The translations under genes and the position numbers were made by a program. Under the pieces are notes generated by a model, which worked only from the letters and a program-made list of their open reading frames with translations, did not search any database and was not told the origin of the DNA. A stretch of 32,750 nt of DNA from Bacillus subtilis (GTDB taxonomy: Bacteria > Bacillota > Bacilli > Bacillales > Bacillaceae_C), in NCBI RefSeq assembly GCF_008764245.1, contig NZ_VTQV01000044.1, positions 1 to 32,750 of the forward strand. The letters are read 5' to 3'. Of this stretch, positions 1 through 8,008 are shown one piece after another; position 1 is the first letter of the stretch; each line of letters begins with the position of its first letter.

Positions 1-177
1 ATAGGTTATTAATTATTTTTTACAGTTTGACAATATGGAATTATTTTTATGCAACACTAATGACTTTTTATGAATAAAGGAGGAAAAAACAAAAGCTTAA
101 GCGTTCTTTAATCAGTGAGAAGTAATAATATGTTTTTTCACATTAAACAATGGCTTCCAGTGCTAGACTTTTTATGC

Positions 178-1563
178 TCAAACATGGATAGTCAGTGGAT
201 TAATCCTCTCCCATATACTCGCGACCTGGAGTAGACGTTTTTCTGTTAGATGGTTTCCAATAAATTGCATGCCGACAGGAAGTCCTTTTGAGTCTATTCC
301 CATAGGGACGGATAAACTTGGCACACCTGTTAAATTTACAGGTACGGTGAATGGTAGGCAGCGTCTAATGACATCTAAATTTTGCTTGATCCAATTCTGG
401 GTGAATGCCGGAGTTGTGATCGGTATAGTTGGACCAAGCATCATATCGACTTCTTCAAAAGCTTGATGAAATGCTTTTACCATCTTCCTTCGAGCTTGTT
501 GGGCTTTAATGTATTGCGGCGTATTCGTTAGTGTACCTGATAGAAAGAAAGTTCGGATATCCGCCGAATAATTCTCTGGATGAGTTTGTAGCCATTTGTA
601 ATGAAAAGCGGACGCTTCACCCGTCACAGTCACATAGCCCGAAAACGTGGACATTGATAGTTCCGGGATGTTTATTTCTTTTATTTCAGCTCCTAACTTT
701 TTCAGTATTACGATTGCATTGTTAAAAAGCCTTTCTATATCTGAGTCCAATCCCTCCAAATAGTACACAGGAATCCCGATTTTTATCCCTTTCATTCCTT
801 CATTTAGGCTCTCAATATAGTTAGGAATCGGTACATGAAGACTTGTAGGATCATTTGCATCATAACCAGCCATATACTGGAGCATGAGGGCTAAATCTGT
901 CACTGATCTTGCCATCGGTCCAGCATGATCTAATGATCGAGCCGTAGGGAATACACCATGTGTACTAACGAGCCCATAGGTTGGTTTTAGACCATAAATC
1001 CCACACATCGCAGCAGGTAGGCGAATGGAACCAAAAGTATCTGTTCCAGTGGCAATCGTTGTAAGACCGGCGGCTAAGGCTGCACTACTGCCGCCACTTG
1101 ACCCACCTGGCATATATTCGATGTTCCAAGGATTTCGTGTCGTCCCGAAAAATGGATTGGTCCCAGTGGAGCCGGCAGCTAGTTCATGCAGGTTTAGTTT
1201 TCCTAACATAATGGCACCTGCTCCAAGCAGTTTTTTTACAGCTGTGGCTGTTTTATTAGGTATGAAATCCGCAAACAATTTGGAACCCACCGTCGTTCGT
1301 ATCCCTTTTGTATAAAAATTGTCCTTAATCCCAATCGGAATTCCGTATAAGGGTCCTTTATAGTGGCCTTGCATAATATTCCTTTCAGCCTTTCGCGCTT
1401 GTGTTAGAGCTGATTCGTGAAGTGGCGTAATATACGTGTGAAGAACTGGATCCAACTCATCTATGCGATGAAATAGATGTTTTACTAATTCCACTGGGGA
1501 TAATTGTCTCGATTTGATTAAGGGGGCTAGTTCGGTTGCCGTTAAAAAGGATAAGTCCGTCAT
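178..1563 (-). CDS. Amidase-signature family amidase (GatA/AtzE-like)
   Basis: A 461-residue amidase-signature hydrolase, expected to cleave a C-N amide bond in the cytosol; the substrate cannot be told from sequence. The Ser-cisSer-Lys triad is visible: Lys80 in GIPIGIKDN, the Gly/Ser-rich loop GGSSGGSS at 153-160 holding the cis-Ser, and the nucleophile Ser179 in TFGSIR. Length is normal for the family. The residue two before the nucleophile, usually Gly (TGGSIR), is Phe177; this sits in the oxyanion-hole strand and may alter activity or specificity. The ATG overlaps the stop of the upstream small gene (ATGA), so the two are translationally coupled, as in GatC-GatA or AtzG-AtzE pairs. Family assignment is secure, substrate unknown. 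Confidence 0.93.
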   Translation of the reverse strand: MTDLSFLTATELAPLIKSRQLSPVELVKHLFHRIDELDPVLHTYITPLHESALTQARKAERNIMQGHYKGPLYGIPIGIKDNFYTKGIRTTVGSKLFADFIPNKTATAVKKLLGAGAIMLGKLNLHELAAGSTGTNPFFGTTRNPWNIEYMPGGSSGGSSAALAAGLTTIATGTDTFGSIRLPAAMCGIYGLKPTYGLVSTHGVFPTARSLDHAGPMARSVTDLALMLQYMAGYDANDPTSLHVPIPNYIESLNEGMKGIKIGIPVYYLEGLDSDIERLFNNAIVILKKLGAEIKEINIPELSMSTFSGYVTVTGEASAFHYKWLQTHPENYSADIRTFFLSGTLTNTPQYIKAQQARRKMVKAFHQAFEEVDMMLGPTIPITTPAFTQNWIKQNLDVIRRCLPFTVPVNLTGVPSLSVPMGIDSKGLPVGMQFIGNHLTEKRLLQVASIWERINPLTIHV

Positions 1564-1745
1564 CGCAACAACTCCTTATCCACAGTCATGATCGGGGCTT
1601 CTTTGTTTAGATAAGGAAATGCAGCTAGAGACACTTGAGTCTGTTTAATGGTAAAAAGTATGGAATGAATATAAGGGATATCTAGTTCATAAACAGGAAG
1701 ATTTTGTAAAAGCAGGCCTTCTCTTAGAAAATTTGTGTCATTCAT
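1560..1745 (-). CDS. Small GatC/AtzG-like partner of the amidase
   Basis: A 61-residue protein with a strong ribosome binding site (AAAAGGAGG about 8 bases before ATG). Its stop overlaps the amidase start by four bases, which implies coupled, probably stoichiometric synthesis. I see no catalytic motif. The length, the order before an amidase, and a pattern of one amphipathic N-terminal helix followed by an extended tail ending in VDKELLR recall the GatC/AtzG type of small subunits that wrap around amidases. That assignment is inference from context; primary sequence similarity is weak by eye. Confidence 0.68.
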   Translation of the reverse strand: MNDTNFLREGLLLQNLPVYELDIPYIHSILFTIKQTQVSLAAFPYLNKEAPIMTVDKELLR

Positions 1746-1850
1746 CTAACATACCTCCTTTTCGTAATTGTATTATCTAGAATGGTAGTGTAGGAGAGCT
1801 AGTACGGAGGCTGTTTAGTTATTTTTAAAGGACAATAATGGGCATAGAAA

Positions 1851-1874
1851 GGGAAATACTTTTAGATATTTCCC
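1851..1874 (-). terminator. Inverted repeat after the catalase gene
   Basis: GGGAAATA and TATTTCCC form an 8-bp perfect stem with an 8-base loop, 23 bases past the catalase stop. The following minus-strand sequence is only moderately T-rich, so termination is plausible but not certain. Confidence 0.4.
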
Positions 1875-1896
1875 TAGCATTACCCAGTGAACAGGA

Positions 1897-3945
1897 TTAG
1901 GTTCGTTCCCAAAAGCGTTGTTGCGCGATGGCAGAGATAAAATCCCTCGCAAAGTTAGGATTGTTCCCAGCAAAAACGACTCCAGCTGAGGCTTTGATTT
2001 GAAACTGAGACTGTGCCGTAGTGGCAACACCAATTGGTTTATAATGGCTGTACGCAACTCTTATGAAAGACATGACATCTTGATGAAATTTTGCTTCATT
2101 TCTAGCCCTTCCACCAACAACGTATAGCGAGTCAACTAGATAAGGACTTGTTGTAAGAAATGTTTTGTCAACTTTGAGTCTTGTTCCATCTGCGCCCGTG
2201 ACAGTACCTAGTTTTTCACTTACAATTTCGATAAATACCCCATTTTTCTTTAAGTAGTTCAGCACATTGGTAACCTCTTGGCTGTTAAAGCCATTGCCAA
2301 TCAGCACACCAACTTTTTGTGTATAGGCATATTTTGGTGTATTGGCCTGACTGAGAGAGGGGTAACTTGTAGAAACAGGAACATGCTCTCCTCTGGGCCT
2401 ATTGACGCCAATATTATCAGCGACGATATAGGCCATCTCTTTATCTACATTAACAAGTATATCAGCGACTTGCTGGCGGACAGAATCGCTTTTTACGCTT
2501 CCAACTTGATAGCTTAATCCTTCGATCGTATGTTGCTTTTCAATCGGCGTCAAACTGTTCCAAAAGATTCGTGGTTGCGAAAAGTAATCCTTGAACGAAT
2601 CACTTCTCGCTCGAATTTTGTAGCCCTCTACTTTCCCCGGATAATCTGTATAGCCGCCTTCTTCTGGGGGCACCGTGTATGGTGTGTTATTTGCTAGTGA
2701 ATTTTCATGATAGTTTACCTTGTCAACATCAATTCGCTGTCTCATATAGCCTCGGCGCTGGTTATTATGAAACGGGCAAAGTGGCTTATTAATTGGTAAT
2801 TCAACATAATTCGCGCTGCCAAGTCGATGTTGTTGTGCATCTCTATACGCCATTAATCTTCCCTGTAAGACGGGATCATTGGAAAAGTCAATTCCAGGTA
2901 CGACATTTGCAGGGTTAAATGCAGCTTGTTCAGACTCCGTAAAATAATTATCAATATTTCTATTTAGAGTCATTTTACCGATGATTTGAACAGGGACAAG
3001 CTCTTCCGGCCAAAATTTTGCAGGATCAAGCACATCAAAATCGTATTTAAATTCATCCTCCATCGGAATCAACTGGACACCCAACTCATATTCAGGATAA
3101 GCACCTTGGTCAATCGCCTCTCTGAGATCTCGCCGGTGGAAGTCCGGGTCGAGTCCACCGATTTTCAGTGCCTCATCCTGTAAAAGGGAATGAACACCTA
3201 GTACAGGCTTCCAAACATATCTCATAAAGGTCGCTACACCTTGTTCATTAACGAATAGGTACGTATTAATGGACCATGATTCCATCATTCGGTAACTTCT
3301 CAAAATGCCCCGATCAGACATGATCCACAGCACCATATGCAGCGCTTCAACGTTATTGGCCACATAATCCCAGAAACGGTCATGGGCACCGGAAGCTGTA
3401 GGTATATCATCAGCTTGCTTAGCTTGGTATGCATGCATCACATCCGGAAACTTCATCGCGTCTTGATTAACTAATACAGGCATAGCAATCGTTGTAAGAT
3501 CGAGATTTCCCTCTTCTGTATATAACTTCACTCCCTGACATCGTAAATCCCTTGCTGTATCATAGGACCCTTTAGCCCCTTGTACAGTAGAAAAACGGAG
3601 CGTTAATGGCGTCTTTTTTCCCGCTTCCTGTAAGAAGCACGCTTTTGTCACATGTCTCATGGACTGATAACATTCAAACTCTCCATGTGCACTGTAACCT
3701 CTTGCATGAACCACTCTTTCTGGTATTTCTTCGTGAACAAAATGGGACATCTTTTCAAAGAATTCATAATCCTGACGTAAACTAGGCCCGCGTATACCGG
3801 CTTTTAATTGGTCCTGATCCTGTGATCTTTTTTTCCCTTCCTGTGTCGTCATCGGCTTCCCTGTGTCTTTTACACGGTGTTGATCCAATTGCTTTTGTTT
3901 AGCATTCGTTTTAGGCTTTTGGTTTCTTGATGACTTATCATCCAT
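1897..3945 (-). CDS. katE: Large-subunit (KatE/HPII-type) catalase homologue, atypical heme pocket
   Basis: A 682-residue clade-2 catalase homologue, close in length to B. subtilis KatE and with the extra C-terminal flavodoxin-like domain (about residues 540-682). The ATG at 3945 is chosen because AAGGGGTG lies just before it; the open frame extends 25 codons further upstream without such a site. Catalytic His80 (VVHARG) and the proximal heme ligand Tyr367 (RLMAYRDAQ) are present. The distal-pocket Asn is not: the family motif VGNN(I/T)P reads TTIAMP at 151-156, putting Ile153 where E. coli HPII has Asn201. The neighbouring FF pair is also lost. It may be a weak catalase, a peroxidase-like enzyme, or specialised for another oxidant. 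It appears monocistronic. In the leader an imperfect palindrome lies at 4061-4077. Confidence 0.93.
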   Translation of the reverse strand: MDDKSSRNQKPKTNAKQKQLDQHRVKDTGKPMTTQEGKKRSQDQDQLKAGIRGPSLRQDYEFFEKMSHFVHEEIPERVVHARGYSAHGEFECYQSMRHVTKACFLQEAGKKTPLTLRFSTVQGAKGSYDTARDLRCQGVKLYTEEGNLDLTTIAMPVLVNQDAMKFPDVMHAYQAKQADDIPTASGAHDRFWDYVANNVEALHMVLWIMSDRGILRSYRMMESWSINTYLFVNEQGVATFMRYVWKPVLGVHSLLQDEALKIGGLDPDFHRRDLREAIDQGAYPEYELGVQLIPMEDEFKYDFDVLDPAKFWPEELVPVQIIGKMTLNRNIDNYFTESEQAAFNPANVVPGIDFSNDPVLQGRLMAYRDAQQHRLGSANYVELPINKPLCPFHNNQRRGYMRQRIDVDKVNYHENSLANNTPYTVPPEEGGYTDYPGKVEGYKIRARSDSFKDYFSQPRIFWNSLTPIEKQHTIEGLSYQVGSVKSDSVRQQVADILVNVDKEMAYIVADNIGVNRPRGEHVPVSTSYPSLSQANTPKYAYTQKVGVLIGNGFNSQEVTNVLNYLKKNGVFIEIVSEKLGTVTGADGTRLKVDKTFLTTSPYLVDSLYVVGGRARNEAKFHQDVMSFIRVAYSHYKPIGVATTAQSQFQIKASAGVVFAGNNPNFARDFISAIAQQRFWERT

Positions 3946-4206
3946 GTTATCACCCCTTATTTTTAGGATTTGCCAACTACATAGATACATATGAATGATT
4001 TTCAAACTTAGAACAAACATTTCCCATACTTTTAGGAATGATAAGTCTACAACACCCCTTCATTCTTATAAGGAATGGTATTCCCCCCAAGATGTATTCA
4101 TGGTTGTTTAAATTTTTTAAATGAATCCATATACATAACGCATATATTTTTATTAGAAAAAACAATTTTTATCTAGGCGTTTATCCTTCCGCCTTTGTTT
4201 TATTTA

Positions 4207-4215
4207 CATATGGTA
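4207..4215 (+). promoter_or_regulatory. Possible sporulation-sigma -10 element
   Basis: CATATGGTA fits the CATANNNTA -10 pattern of mother-cell sigma factors (SigE/SigK) and lies about 30 bases before the YjcZ-like start. No convincing -35 was found, so this rests partly on the expected sporulation role of the gene. Confidence 0.28.
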
Positions 4216-4246
4216 ATACTGAAAGATTTTTAGGAGGTGGAGTTGT

Positions 4247-4360
4247 ATGTCTGATGGCTTTGGATTTGCTGGAGGATTTGCTTTAATTGTTGTCTTGTTT
4301 ATCCTCTTGGTTATTGTAGGTGCTGGTGGTTTTCTTGGTGGTTGCGGAGGATATTATTAG
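4247..4360 (+). CDS. YjcZ-family small sporulation membrane protein
   Basis: A 37-residue protein: short Gly/Phe-rich start (MSDGFGFAGGFALI), one hydrophobic membrane segment (about residues 12-25), and a Gly/Cys/Tyr-rich tail ending GGCGGYY. This is the layout of the YjcZ family of tiny proteins in spore-forming Bacillaceae, often several copies per genome and linked to the spore. The ribosome binding site TTAGGAGGTGG is strong and well spaced. The gene ends just before a strong terminator. The molecular role of the family is not established. Confidence 0.85.
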   Translation: MSDGFGFAGGFALIVVLFILLVIVGAGGFLGGCGGYY

Positions 4361-4375
4361 GGCAAAAATGATCAT

Positions 4376-4422
4376 AAAGAAAACCCGGATTGGGGGAGAA
4401 CTCCTCAATCCGGGTTTTTGGT
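4376..4422. terminator. Bidirectional rho-independent terminator
   Basis: AAACCCGGATTG (4381-4392) pairs perfectly with CAATCCGGGTTT (4406-4417), with T-rich flanks on both strands. It lies between the convergent YjcZ-like gene and the Gln/Ser-rich small gene and can serve both. Confidence 0.93.
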
Positions 4423-4437
4423 TTTCTTTAGTCCCTA

Positions 4438-4656
4438 TTATTGCATTTGAGTGGATGTGTTTCCTGACTGTTGTTGGCTAGCACCTTGTTGACTCATTCC
4501 AGATTGTTGCTGACTCCCACCTTGTTGACTCATCCCGGATAACTGGGGAATCATATTTTGAAGTTGCCCCGCTTTTCCAGTCATCATGCTATAAGCTATA
4601 GCCCCAACTCCAATTGAAGCAATAATTGGCAAAACCTGCACATTGCTTTTCATCAT
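4438..4656 (-). CDS. Small protein with N-terminal hydrophobic helix and Gln/Ser repeat tail
   Basis: A 72-residue protein. Residues 1-25 form a hydrophobic, probably membrane-inserted helix containing the AYSMM motif. The C-terminal half is a low-complexity hydrophilic tail with two near-identical 12-residue repeats (SGMSQQGGSQQQ and SGMSQQGASQQQ). The start has AAAGGATG upstream. The N-terminal layout recalls small DUF3918-type Bacillus proteins, but this is a weak match by eye. The tail repeat should expand or contract readily, so length variation between strains is expected. Function unknown. Confidence 0.7.
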   Translation of the reverse strand: MMKSNVQVLPIIASIGVGAIAYSMMTGKAGQLQNMIPQLSGMSQQGGSQQQSGMSQQGASQQQSGNTSTQMQ

Positions 4657-4726
4657 AACAACATCCTTTCTGCTTGAAATCCTACAAGCTTTCGACAGAG
4701 ACTAAACAAAAGCTTACATCCTTATA

Positions 4727-4755
4727 TTGACCCTTTTTACTTAAAGCTTTACATA
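4727..4755 (+). promoter_or_regulatory. Candidate SigA promoter for the MBL-fold gene
   Basis: TTGACC at 4727-4732, a 17-base spacer, then TACATA at 4750-4755, about 95 bases before the TTG start. The -35 is good and the -10 poor. Confidence 0.33.
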
Positions 4756-4850
4756 GAAGAATTACCCAATCTTTTTTCTCACGATAATGAATGATTTACA
4801 ACCAACAGCAAAAAATAATAACGTCTCAATTATAAAAGGGGGTTTTTTTA

Positions 4851-5696
4851 TTGGATAAAGATCTGTCCTATGGATCGGATTATAAATATATCCCTGCTAT
4901 TTCTATTGGGAGTGGCGTCGGTCAAGAGGTACTTCCCGATCTATATTGTTATACTGTGCAAATTGTTAATATTGCGATGGTGGGTCAACCTGATGATTCT
5001 TCTTTTGTTCTAGTGGATGCTGGTATGCCCCATTCTGCTCCAGCCATTATCAAGGAGACGGAAAAGCGATTCGGAGAGGATCGCCGACCCGAGGCCATTA
5101 TATTAACACATGGGCATTTTGATCATATTGGAGCCGTAATTGAATTAATCGATCATTGGGATGTTCCGGTTTATGTGCATCAGTTAGAATTCCCCTTCTT
5201 AACAGGAAAGGAAGATTATCCTGAACCCGACGCAACCGTTGAAGGTGGGATGGTTGCGAAAATGTCACCCTATTTTCCAAATGAAGCGATTCAATTAGGG
5301 GACCATGTGCAAGCATTGCCGGAGGATGGCAGTGTCCCACATATGCCAGGGTTCCGCTGGATTCACACACCTGGACATTCGCCAGGGCATGTCTCTTTTT
5401 TCAGGGAGGAGGATCGAGCCCTGATTGTGGGGGATGCCTTTATTACCGTTAAGCAAGATTCTCTTTATAAAGTCATATCTCAGGAACAGGAAATAAATGG
5501 CCCACCTCGATATCTAACAACGGACTGGGAGGCCGCCCGTGAATCTGTAAAAAAGCTTGCAGCTTTGAAGCCAACTGTTGCTATTGTTGGCCATGGCACA
5601 CCTATGAAGGGCGACGACTTGACTCAAAGCTTGGACAAACTGGTCAATGAGTTTGACCAAATCGCAATTCCTGATTATGGAAAATATGTAAATTAA
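4851..5696 (+). CDS. MBL-fold metallo-hydrolase
   Basis: A 281-residue metallo-beta-lactamase-fold enzyme, probably binuclear zinc and cytosolic. Zinc ligands are visible: HGHFDH at residues 87-92, His176 in HTPGHSPGH, Asp195 in VGDAF, and a late His in VGHGTPM. This set is typical of glyoxalase-II-like or general MBL hydrolases; the substrate is not predictable. The start is TTG, supported by AAAAGGGGG eight bases upstream and by the lack of an in-frame ATG before the core fold. It has its own terminator and is probably monocistronic. Confidence 0.9.
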   Translation: MDKDLSYGSDYKYIPAISIGSGVGQEVLPDLYCYTVQIVNIAMVGQPDDSSFVLVDAGMPHSAPAIIKETEKRFGEDRRPEAIILTHGHFDHIGAVIELIDHWDVPVYVHQLEFPFLTGKEDYPEPDATVEGGMVAKMSPYFPNEAIQLGDHVQALPEDGSVPHMPGFRWIHTPGHSPGHVSFFREEDRALIVGDAFITVKQDSLYKVISQEQEINGPPRYLTTDWEAARESVKKLAALKPTVAIVGHGTPMKGDDLTQSLDKLVNEFDQIAIPDYGKYVN

Positions 5697-5704
5697 CCCA
5701 TTGT

Positions 5705-5733
5705 GGCTGTTAAGAATTTTCTTAACAGCCTTT
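5705..5733 (+). terminator. Rho-independent terminator after the MBL gene
   Basis: GGCTGTTAAGAA and TTCTTAACAGCC form a perfect 12-bp stem with a 2-base loop, followed by TTTAT. Confidence 0.8.
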
Positions 5734-5804
5734 ATCCGCGTATATTTGTTTCACCTTTTTCTCAGAATAACATTAATGTAAATAACAGATCAGGAGGAAA
5801 CATC

Positions 5805-7766
5805 ATGGCACTTACGCTTACAGAAAAATTGATTCAGTCGCATCTTGTTTCGGGGGAAATGACTCCCGGTAGTGAAATCGGTTTGAAAATTGATCAAACG
5901 CTAACCCAGGATGCAACGGGAACAATGGTGATGTTGGAATTAGAGGCAATGGGCATTGAACGAGCAAAGACAGAAGCATCAGCCCAGTATGTCGACCATA
6001 ATTTAATCCAAGTGGATAATAAAAATGCCGATGATCATTTATTTTTACAAAGTGCAACAAAGCGATTTGGAATCTACTACAGTAGGCCTGGTAATGGGGT
6101 TAGCCATCCTGTTCATATGCAAAGACTCGCTAAACCAGGAAAGACCCTTTTAGGATCTGATAGTCATACGTGTGCAAATGGTTGTATGGGCATGCTAGCC
6201 ATGGGGGCTGGAGGGATGGATGTCGCTTTAGCGATTGCGGGAGAACCCTTTTACGTCAAAATGCCGCAAGTGTGGGGCATTAAATTAACCGGGAAACTTC
6301 CTGATTGGGTCAGTGCCAAGGATGTGATTCTCGAGTTACTTCGTCGCTATGATGTAAAAGGCGGAGTAGGAAAAGTCATTGAATATTATGGTCCTGGTGT
6401 TCAAACATTATCAGCCATGGATCGTCATGTCATTGCCAATATGGGAGCGGAATTGGGGGCAACAGGGACGGTTTTCCCTTCTGATTCCGAAATTAAACGT
6501 TTTTTAAAGGAACAAGGAAGAGAAAACGACTGGATTGAGTTACAAGCAGATAAAGGGGCAACATATGATTTAGAGGAAGAAATCAATCTGTCTGAACTTG
6601 TACCTTTAATCGCGAAACCATCAAGTCCAGGAAATGTCGTACCTGTTGCGGATGTGGCCGGAACACCGATCTATCAATCCTACATTGGCTCTTCCGCCAA
6701 TCCAGGTTTCCGTGATTTCGCAATGGCTGCTGAAATCGTAAAAGATCGGCAGATAGCAAAAGGGATTTCATTTGATATTAACCCAACATCAAGACAAATG
6801 CTCACCGACTTGGTAAAAGAAAGCCATATCGCTAGTTTATTACAGTCGGGTGCAAGATTGCATCAGGCAGGATGTAATGGTTGTATTGGGATGGGACAAG
6901 CTCCTGCAACAGGGAGGAACAGTCTCCGTACAACACCGCGAAATTTCCCGGGGCGTTCAGGCACAAGAGAAGATAGTGTTTTTTTATGTAGTCCCGAAAC
7001 CGCTGCGGCATCCGCTTTAACGGGGGTCATTACCGACCCACGAACACTGGATTTTCCTTTTCCAAAAGTGAAGGAACCGAAAAGTCCTACCATTGATATT
7101 TCTCTATTGGATTCTCCTCTGCCACCTGAAGAGGCCAAAAACGTGGAATTACACAAAGGACCTAATATTGCGTCTATCCCTGCTATGGATGCACTTCCCG
7201 ACCAAATGGAACTCCCTCTTCTTTTAAAAATGGGGGATAATATTTCAACAGATGAAATTCTTGCAGGTGGAGCCAGAGTGCTGCCTTATCGAAGTAATCT
7301 GCCGGAGATAAGTAAATTCACCTTTGAAATTATTGATCAAAGTTATTATACACGTGCGAAAGAATTGGTGGACCAAGGTGGTCATGCCATTGTAGGCGGG
7401 TTCAATTATGGACAAGGTTCCAGTCGTGAACATGCGGCCCTTGCCCCTCGATACCTAGGAATGCGCGTCGCCTTAGCCAAAGACTTTGCCCGTATTCATT
7501 GGCAAAACCTCGTAAACTTTGGGATATTACCACTAACTTTTTCGCAACCAAGTGACTATGATTTGCTGCAACAGGGAGATATTCTAGAACTGAATGGATT
7601 ACATGAAAAACTTCAAAAAAGTAATGAATTTAAAATCGGAATTAAAGGTAGACAGGACCAAATCCTTGTGAACCATTCCCTCTCCCCTCGGCAAATGGAA
7701 GTTATGCTTCAGGGAGGCATCATTAATTGGATCAAGAAAAAGCAGGATCAAACTTTCATTAAATAG
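5805..7766 (+). CDS. Aconitase/isopropylmalate-isomerase superfamily hydro-lyase, one-chain, 653 aa
   Basis: A fused large-plus-small-domain enzyme of the aconitase superfamily, much shorter than the roughly 900-residue CitB aconitase of Bacillus, so probably a second, distinct hydro-lyase. The start at 5805 has AGGAGGAAACATC in front; codons open upstream would run through the preceding terminator. Large-domain motifs: GSDSHTCANG and the CxxC pair in GCNGCIGMG. Small-domain active-site loop: YGQGSSREHAAL. The first cluster-ligand motif of aconitases (GSCTN) reads IGSSANPGFRD, so one of the three classical [4Fe-4S] cysteines appears to be Ser. Substrate could be citrate, 2-methylcitrate or a homologue. 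The 58-residue zinc protein follows after 11 bases and is probably co-transcribed. Confidence 0.9.
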   Translation: MALTLTEKLIQSHLVSGEMTPGSEIGLKIDQTLTQDATGTMVMLELEAMGIERAKTEASAQYVDHNLIQVDNKNADDHLFLQSATKRFGIYYSRPGNGVSHPVHMQRLAKPGKTLLGSDSHTCANGCMGMLAMGAGGMDVALAIAGEPFYVKMPQVWGIKLTGKLPDWVSAKDVILELLRRYDVKGGVGKVIEYYGPGVQTLSAMDRHVIANMGAELGATGTVFPSDSEIKRFLKEQGRENDWIELQADKGATYDLEEEINLSELVPLIAKPSSPGNVVPVADVAGTPIYQSYIGSSANPGFRDFAMAAEIVKDRQIAKGISFDINPTSRQMLTDLVKESHIASLLQSGARLHQAGCNGCIGMGQAPATGRNSLRTTPRNFPGRSGTREDSVFLCSPETAAASALTGVITDPRTLDFPFPKVKEPKSPTIDISLLDSPLPPEEAKNVELHKGPNIASIPAMDALPDQMELPLLLKMGDNISTDEILAGGARVLPYRSNLPEISKFTFEIIDQSYYTRAKELVDQGGHAIVGGFNYGQGSSREHAALAPRYLGMRVALAKDFARIHWQNLVNFGILPLTFSQPSDYDLLQQGDILELNGLHEKLQKSNEFKIGIKGRQDQILVNHSLSPRQMEVMLQGGIINWIKKKQDQTFIK

Positions 7767-7777
7767 GAGGGACAGTA

Positions 7778-7954
7778 ATGGTGGATAGAGAATTAACCTG
7801 TAAAGCTTGCGAAGGAACAGGCATGTTAGCAGACGATGAAGGTTGGCAATATAATTGCAGTGTTTGTCGTGGAAAAGGTATCTTACCAGCCAATGAAGCA
7901 CGCCAATCAGCTGAAATTATGACAGTTGATGAAAACAACCGATTATTGGACTAA
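7778..7954 (+). CDS. 58-residue DnaJ-like zinc-finger protein
   Basis: A very small protein with two CxxCxGxG motifs (CKACEGTG at 8-15 and CSVCRGKG at 27-34), the motif that binds one zinc in the DnaJ/Hsp40 cysteine-rich domain. DnaJ has four such motifs; here only one zinc site is possible. A strong ribosome binding site (AGGAGGG) begins inside the stop codon of the aconitase-like gene, so expression is tied to it. It might help metal-cluster assembly or folding of that enzyme; that is inference from position. The C-terminal 24 residues are polar without a visible motif. Confidence 0.85.
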   Translation: MVDRELTCKACEGTGMLADDEGWQYNCSVCRGKGILPANEARQSAEIMTVDENNRLLD

Positions 7955-7965
7955 ATAGAACAAAA

Positions 7966-8008
7966 ACGCAAGCGCCCGTTTTATGGATAAACGAGAGCTT
8001 GCGCTTTT
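7966..8008. terminator. Bidirectional terminator between the zinc protein and the kinase
   Basis: CGCAAGC (7967-7973) pairs with GCTTGCG (7997-8003), with an inner CGTTTTA/TAAACG pairing, then TTTTCT on plus and a T-rich stretch on minus. Serves both convergent genes. Confidence 0.8.

Noticed and set aside
1-177. TTGACA at 27-32 and AAAGGAGGAAA near 78
   Set aside because: No -10 at proper spacing and no start codon after the ribosome-like site; nothing supportable in this stretch.
3977-4165. 62-codon open frame upstream of the catalase, minus strand
   Set aside because: No ribosome site, no recognisable composition; overlaps the catalase leader and the upstream part of its open frame.
5703-5804. 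34 extra codons before the aconitase-like start
   Set aside because: They run through the perfect terminator hairpin of the previous gene; the ATG at 5805 has AGGAGG.
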